This document shows, in pieces, positions 58,993 to 64,000 of a stretch of 64,000 nucleotides of DNA. Source of the DNA: Theobroma cacao (taxonomy: Eukaryota > Streptophyta > Magnoliopsida > Malvales > Malvaceae); NCBI RefSeq assembly GCF_000208745.1, contig NC_030854.1, positions 12,358,546-12,422,545 of the forward strand, given 5' to 3'. Made by a program: the position numbers and the translations under genes. The notes under the pieces were generated by a model. It was not told where the DNA came from. It saw only the letters and a list, made by a program, of their open reading frames with translations, and ran no database searches. Each line of letters starts with the position of its first letter. Positions within the stretch are counted from its first letter, which is position 1.

Positions 58993-61280
58993 TGTCAAAC
59001 CATGTTCTATAAAATAATTACGACATCATTTACATGCTCAATAGAATGTTTGCATATTTAGGAAGTTCGAGAAATCGTTAAAAGACGATATTGCCCCTAA
59101 TGGTACCATCAAGTCGATTAAGCCTCGAACTAGTTCAAATAGGAATTTTAAGGTGAAATTCAAAATTTTACAGTCCAGGAATGACTTAAAATGGTGATTT
59201 GGAGTTCGAGGATTAATTTGGAGTCAAATCGAAACTTTCACTATCTAGGGCCAAAATGGTAATTTTGCCACTTGAGGATAAAATTGAAATATTGGAAGAA
59301 GTTTTTGATCAAGATTGATCACATTTGACTCATTGGAGTATAATTTGAGGTTGATATGTGAAAAAGTTACACTTTCGGTATTTTTAGAGTATAGGGGCAA
59401 AACAGTAATTTTATCACCCTAAGGGCAAATCGGTAAATTTTTACCCTTGACACTTGTCGAGACCAAGGGATTTTATTCATCGTGGAAATGGATAAACACG
59501 AGAAATGTGTGGTGGAGAATTAAAGAATTAAAAGTCAAATATTTAAAATTTGAACCAATAAGGAAATGTCATGTGTCATGCCTTTATTATTTTATTATTT
59601 CTTTATAAAAAGGCATAAAAATCAACCCATTTCTCCCATAGTGGTTGGCCAAACTAGAAGAGAAGAGAAACCAAGGAAGAACAAACCCTAGGTGGGAAAT
59701 ATCAAAGAGAAAGTGTTAGAATTCAAGGATTTGATCAAGCAAAGGTAAAATTTCTTTGATTTTGCTAGTGATTTTCCTTACCCATGCATTTTTCCTTAAT
59801 TTCCATGGTTGAAAAGCATGCTTTCATGGTGAATTCATGGCTGGTCAAAATGGGTATGGAGAGAGAATGATCTTGGATTGGTTTGATTTTTAGGTATATT
59901 AGTGTTTTTAGGTGATTAATGATGTGTAGCATGAAAACAAGTGAAGCAAACTACCAAAGGTTTGGTGCCCATCAATAGCCGAATTCTCTAAATGAATAAT
60001 GAGGAAGAATGGGATGTTATTTTAGGTGATTTGATTAAGAAATAATAGTTTTTGGTGAATTGAGGAATTGGAAAAGAAATGGAGCAAGTTGGAGTGAAAT
60101 TGGACGCATTGGCCAATTTATTGAATGAAAAATCGACCTAGGCCATACCGGGTCTAGATGGCTACTCGTGCATTTTTCATTTCATATCACGCATATATAT
60201 CGAGCCTGAAATAGCTTATGACTGTTAGACACAATTTAATTGGAATATGTGTCATGGATTATGGCTAGGTGGTGAGCCATTGGATACGGGTAAAGGATTG
60301 TATCCGCAGACTGAAAATAAGAGTATTTCTACTCCTAATACTGTCAGTGGACAATTTATCGTCTTAAATATCTAGAGTAATTATACTTGTTTGATGCTTT
60401 TATTGAATGGTGAGTTTAAATTATAAAATATTATGTTTTTCAATTAAAATAATTTTTTTAATAAAAATGAGATTTATACTGATTTTGAAATCAAATATTG
60501 TTTTGGGAAAATTGAGTATATGGAGACTGTTTTGAATTTATGATTTTATATGTTATTGAAATTGTGGCTTATGACACTATGGTAGCATGATGGCTAAATT
60601 TTTGGGGTTGGCATGAAATATATGAACAGTTTTGGATTGGTCTCGATAGACTGGATTAAATTTTATTGGCCATATTATACTGCTGAAAATTTTATGGGTC
60701 TGGTGGTATATTAAACAATCACTGCAGTGTTTGGGGTTTCCGTGGACTGCCTATGAGAGGGGCACGGTAATCCAATTATATACTTACCTTTGGGGGGAGA
60801 TGTTGGATAAAGTATCTCTTGAGGTAAGATTTGAGTGCACCTCATGTTCGGGCCACCACGTGAGAGTAAGACTCAGCCAATGCCAAAGGTTCGTAGAAAG
60901 TAAGGGTTCGTAGCCCTACACCTTCTTAGTCAGTTGGGGGCCCACATGTCACTGTAAATGTAATTTTATATTTCAGTTATCTGATTTAAAGTATGTATGA
61001 ACATATTAAGCTTTTACACCATGTTTTTGGCGGGTTTCAATATTTTCGAAGAAAAATGACGAAAATGCCCTTGTGAGCTAGAAAATAATATTTTATTGTT
61101 TTGATTTGGAAACGACTTATGATTTCTTGAAATGCGAGATTTAATAACTGTCGCTCAATGGAGAGATGCAAAAGCTGATGCTAAGCCTTGTGGGGTTCCA
61201 ATCGGCATTCGGAGTAATGAATGCCTATCGGGACGTCACGGTAGTTGTCACGGACTCGATGGGAGTTTCGAGTCGTGACA
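58993..61280 (+). mobile_element. Family A 3' LTR, 2.29 kb
   Basis: TGTCAAACCATG ... GAGTCGTGACA. It is collinear with the 5' LTR but lacks about 375 bp corresponding to roughly 55934-56310, with the join at about 60890. A TATA box candidate lies at 59604-59610. The truncated frame at 60731-60913 crosses the deletion and is not a gene. Confidence 0.9.
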
Positions 61281-62163
61281 AGTAGTGCCAAATCTGGCAG
61301 CAATGTTGGCCAGATCGTCACCTTAACAACCAAATCTAGTTACGAGCAACGCCAAATCAGCAATCTAATGGTCAAATTTGGCCACGACCAATGCTAAATT
61401 GTCGATCCAAAGTCGCCAACAGTTTCTCCAATGGTTGGCAACAAATATGAGGAAAAGAAAGAAAATAAGAAAATGAGGAAAAAAAGAAAAATGAAAATAA
61501 AGAAAAAATACAAAGAAATTAGAATAAAAATCATATTAATACTTTGATAATAAATTATTAAATTATAAAAAATTCAAATAGAGAACATATAAAAAATAAA
61601 AATAAAAATCATATCAATAATTTAATAATAAATTATTAAATTATTAATATTTTAAAAACTTAATGAAAATAGATATTAAAGGATTAACAAAGTAAAAATA
61701 GTATTAAATTGCAGTAATGAATAATTTTATCCTTTACATAAATTTAACTAAATTATAATAAAGGGTATTTTTGTTTTTGATGAAAATAAATTTTATAATA
61801 AGGGTAGTTTTATCATTTTATCATTTATTCTTTAATTATTCCAAAACTGTTCTTACTAATCAAATATTAGAATAAGTTCTAATAACAATTTCTACCTTAT
61901 TCTATTTCATGAACCAAACCAAATAATAACTATTTTATTTTATTCTTTCTTTATTCTAGTTGAATAGAATAACAATTTTTCTACATTCAATTCCATTTCA
62001 CGAACAAAACGTACCTTAAAGTTTCTAACAATTCCTTTAACAAAGCACTTTGAACTTATTCTCTTTGTCTCAAATTCTCTTTCTACTCACATTTATTTTG
62101 TCTTATTCTTTACTTGTTTCATAATCTCCATTTTTTGTACATTCTTCTAGCATCGCCTACAAC
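61281..62163. other. Unassigned AT-rich flank
   Basis: It starts with the target duplication AGTAG, then several 'gccaaatct/gccaaatttgg' words (61286-61440), then A-rich and T-rich stretches. 'attctatttcatgaaccaaac' and 'attccatttcacgaacaaaac' (about 61903 and 61990) look like parts of an old TIR element, but no ends could be assigned. Confidence 0.35.
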
Positions 62164-62783
62164 CATAGTTGTTAAATCAAGATATGTATCATGTATCGAA
62201 TTCTTACATTTTAGTATCAAGTATGTATGGTATCGTAAGATATGGTAAAAAATTTTAAAATTAATTATAAATAATATTTATACATGTAAAATAAAGAAAA
62301 ATATTGAAAAATATTATATTTTTAACAAAATTGAAAATTATAAGGCATAAATTGAAAAGATGATTATTTTTTAATTTAAACATATTCCTTAATAATATAG
62401 ATTTTTAAATAAAATATAAAATTTTCATATTACTTTATTAATTAAAAATTAAAAAACATTTATCATGTTAAAATTAAAAGCAATTTTGATTTTTTTAGTA
62501 TTTTTTGTTTAAAATCTAAAAATTGAAACTCATAAAATATAATTTTTCATGTTTCAACTCAAATAAATAAAAAAATAAAAATTTTAATAATTAATTAGAA
62601 TTAAGCTTGTAAAAAATGTATCGACTATATGGTACGATATGCTCCCATATTGTAAGATATGCATCGTGTATTGTACGATACACTTTTCATACTTAATCAA
62701 ATACGATACAAATACGTATCGTTTTCTACAAATATCATATCATAACTATACGTATTGCATTTATCGTACAATAATGATAACTA
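62164..62783. mobile_element. Possible MITE rich in TATCGTA/TACGATA words
   Basis: It opens 'catagttgttaaatcaagatatgtatc' (62164 onward) and closes '...acaataatgataactaag', giving weak inverted ends (TAGTTGTTAA against TTAGTTATCA). ATCGTA and TACGAT words are crowded near both ends. There is no coding capacity and the target duplication is unclear. Confidence 0.35.
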
Positions 62784-63413
62784 AGCTTTCAACAACATTT
62801 ATTGCTATTGCTTAGCAATTGCTCCCATCATCTTCTTTTACTTTGATGGCCACCTAACCATCTCACCATCTCATTTTACTTATTTTTCCATATTACCGTT
62901 TTTTCAGTCACAAAAAACTCTTTTACAATTTCATATCTTGTTTTTATTTTAATTTTAAGAAGTTAGTTATTTAGTAATATTAATTATCAAAAATTAATAA
63001 AATGTAAAAATACTATGAATTTTGAAATTTCTATTAAGATTTTCCTTTTAAAATAATTTTTTCAATTATCCCATCCTTTTTCTCTTTACCCATTTTTACT
63101 TTCTTGGTTTTCCCTTATCAATGACTTACTCTAACAATTTAAGCACCAGCAATGGTGACTACAAGGCAGGGGTCAATTATAGTGGAAGGAAAGGGTAGGA
63201 GAGTAGAGAAACAAAGAGAGAGGTTGGAAGAGGCTGGATCTAGTGCTCAAATGGCCGGATCTGGTGCCCATGAGGACTATTTTGACTCTAGTAGCTTTAC
63301 CAACGTCGGATCTCTGATTATTAGATATAGACTCCAGCATCCATTCAAGTCTCATTTGTTTTTTTTTTTTTAATTCTGATGGTTGTTTTGAGAAAATAAA
63401 AAATTGGTACAAC
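62784..63413. other. Unassigned interval with one small open frame
   Basis: An open frame at 63152-63373 begins 'MVTTRQGSIIVEGKGRRVEKQ' and is basic then acidic. I do not recognise the family, and it runs into a poly-T tract. The remainder is AT-rich without signals. The interval ends at the start of a Copia LTR. Confidence 0.3.
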
Positions 63414-63706
63414 TGTTATGAATATTTTTGTGAATATCCATTTATGTTATGTATATCTAAATTTAGATATAAATTAGATTGGATGAAGATTAAGAATTAA
63501 ACCATCCATCTGATCTCTTAGTATTATCTTTTTTTTTGTAAATTCTATCAAGATAAGGGGTTATTAGCCTATAAATAGACCCCTCACTTCATTTGTAAAA
63601 ATACACTTGAATAAGATCTTCTTACTCTCTCTAAATACTCTCTCCCTCTAAATCCTTTCTCTTATATTTCTCTTAAAATTGTTCTTTCAAGTAATATTTC
63701 ATAACA
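63414..63706 (+). mobile_element. Copia 5' LTR, 293 bp
   Basis: It starts TGTTATGAATATT and ends AATATTTCATAACA, with inverted termini TGTTATGAA/TTCATAACA. A TATA box candidate TATAAATA lies at 63570-63577, followed by a C/T-rich leader. The primer-binding site follows directly. The small size and ends fit a Ty1/copia element. The rest of the element, if present, lies beyond the window. Confidence 0.75.
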
Positions 63707-63720
63707 CGTTATCAGCACGA
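63707..63720 (+). promoter_or_regulatory. Copia primer-binding site
   Basis: CGTTATCAGCACGA directly follows the LTR terminus. It is a sequence commonly found at this place in plant Copia elements. Confidence 0.65.
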
Positions 63721-63742
63721 TTCTCTAATCCTCAAGTTTTGG

Positions 63743-63916
63743 TATTATTTTGTTTTCACATTGTCAAGCTTCAAAAGGATTTCAATAATTAGGTTTTGAT
63801 CTTTAGTTTTAGCAAATCAGGTAAGTGTTGATATTATTTTGTTTTCATCATCTCCAGGCTTTAAAAGGATTTCAATAGTTGGTCTTTAATTTCTAGTTGT
63901 AGCAAATCAGGTAAGT
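63743..63916 (+). repeat. 90-bp tandem duplication with a splice donor in each unit
   Basis: Two diverged units (63743-63826 and 63832-63916) start TATTATTTTGTTTTCA and end AGCAAATCAGGTAAGTG. Each ends in CAGGTAAGT, a full match to the plant 5' splice-site consensus (63818-63826 and 63908-63916). It lies in the leader between the LTR and the not-yet-reached gag. Confidence 0.7.
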
Positions 63917-64000
63917 GACTTGATATCTCTTTAGTGTTTTTATCCCTTAAAAATTAACCTTAATATGAAATATGCTATCATGTATTTTATATTATATTTG

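Larger units (their letters stand above)
53999..61280 (+). mobile_element. Complete gag-only LTR retrotransposon (TR-GAG type, family A), 7.28 kb
   Basis: Two collinear LTRs (53999-56699 and 58993-61280) flank a 2.29 kb internal region. That region holds a primer-binding site, a gag with linker, a non-coding tail and a polypurine tract. Protease, RT, RNase H and integrase are absent, so the element would depend on another element's enzymes. The flanks GGTAG and AGTAG are a 5-bp target duplication with one G/A difference. By eye the first roughly 290 bp of the two LTRs are about 93% alike, so the insertion is not very recent. Confidence 0.9.

Noticed and set aside
61900..62020. 'ttccatttca..gaacaaaac' text considered as the end of a PIF/Harbinger-type element spanning the gag-only retrotransposon
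   Set aside because: The candidate left counterpart near 53660-53700 is too weak to define inverted ends or a target duplication.

Overview
This window looks like repeat-dense, probably heterochromatic, DNA from a eudicot plant nuclear genome. It is AT-rich, and no complete host gene, tRNA or rRNA could be recognised. Nearly all recognisable sequence is LTR retrotransposon. The Ty3/gypsy Tekay and Athila proteins have a eudicot flavour; a Malvaceae-like source is only a weak guess.

Layout. 1-8840: the end of a family A LTR, a reversed Athila-type LTR fragment, then the 3' part of a non-autonomous family E element with its 3.9 kb 3' LTR, then another reversed Athila-type LTR. 8834-18666: a 5'-truncated Tekay-like chromovirus (family B; gag-pol 10439-14545, 3' LTR 14608-17251) lying between two inverted partial family B LTRs. 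18683-49731: a 31 kb compound Athila structure. It runs 5' LTR, decayed PBS, gag, protease, RT, RNase H, integrase, post-pol spacer, then directly into a second gag, protease, integrase tail, env-like ORF and 3' LTR. It is broken by six elements that each look like a solo LTR (23990-26717, 28434-29836, 29937-33200, 35098-37716, 39956-42588, 43530-46243) and by a SIRE-like Copia LTR (33827-35081). 49732-50940: a second Copia-type LTR fragment. 52042-53368: a non-autonomous hAT-like DNA element. 53999-61280: a structurally complete gag-only LTR element (TR-GAG type, family A) with LTRs, primer-binding site, gag and polypurine tract. 62164-62783: a possible MITE. 63414-64000: a 293 bp Copia LTR with PBS and leader, running off the window.

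How the parts relate. Family A and family E share a non-coding 3' internal block although both lack pol, so both would need proteins in trans. The family B Tekay element is the kind of autonomous partner that could supply them. Every coding copy is broken. In the family B gag-pol (15 premature stops, no frameshift seen) and the family A gag (4 stops), the damage is mostly of the C-to-T/G-to-A kind expected from decay of methylated cytosine. The Athila copies also carry frameshifts and large deletions and look older. One assembly gap (36864-37602) and one isolated N (54877) are present.
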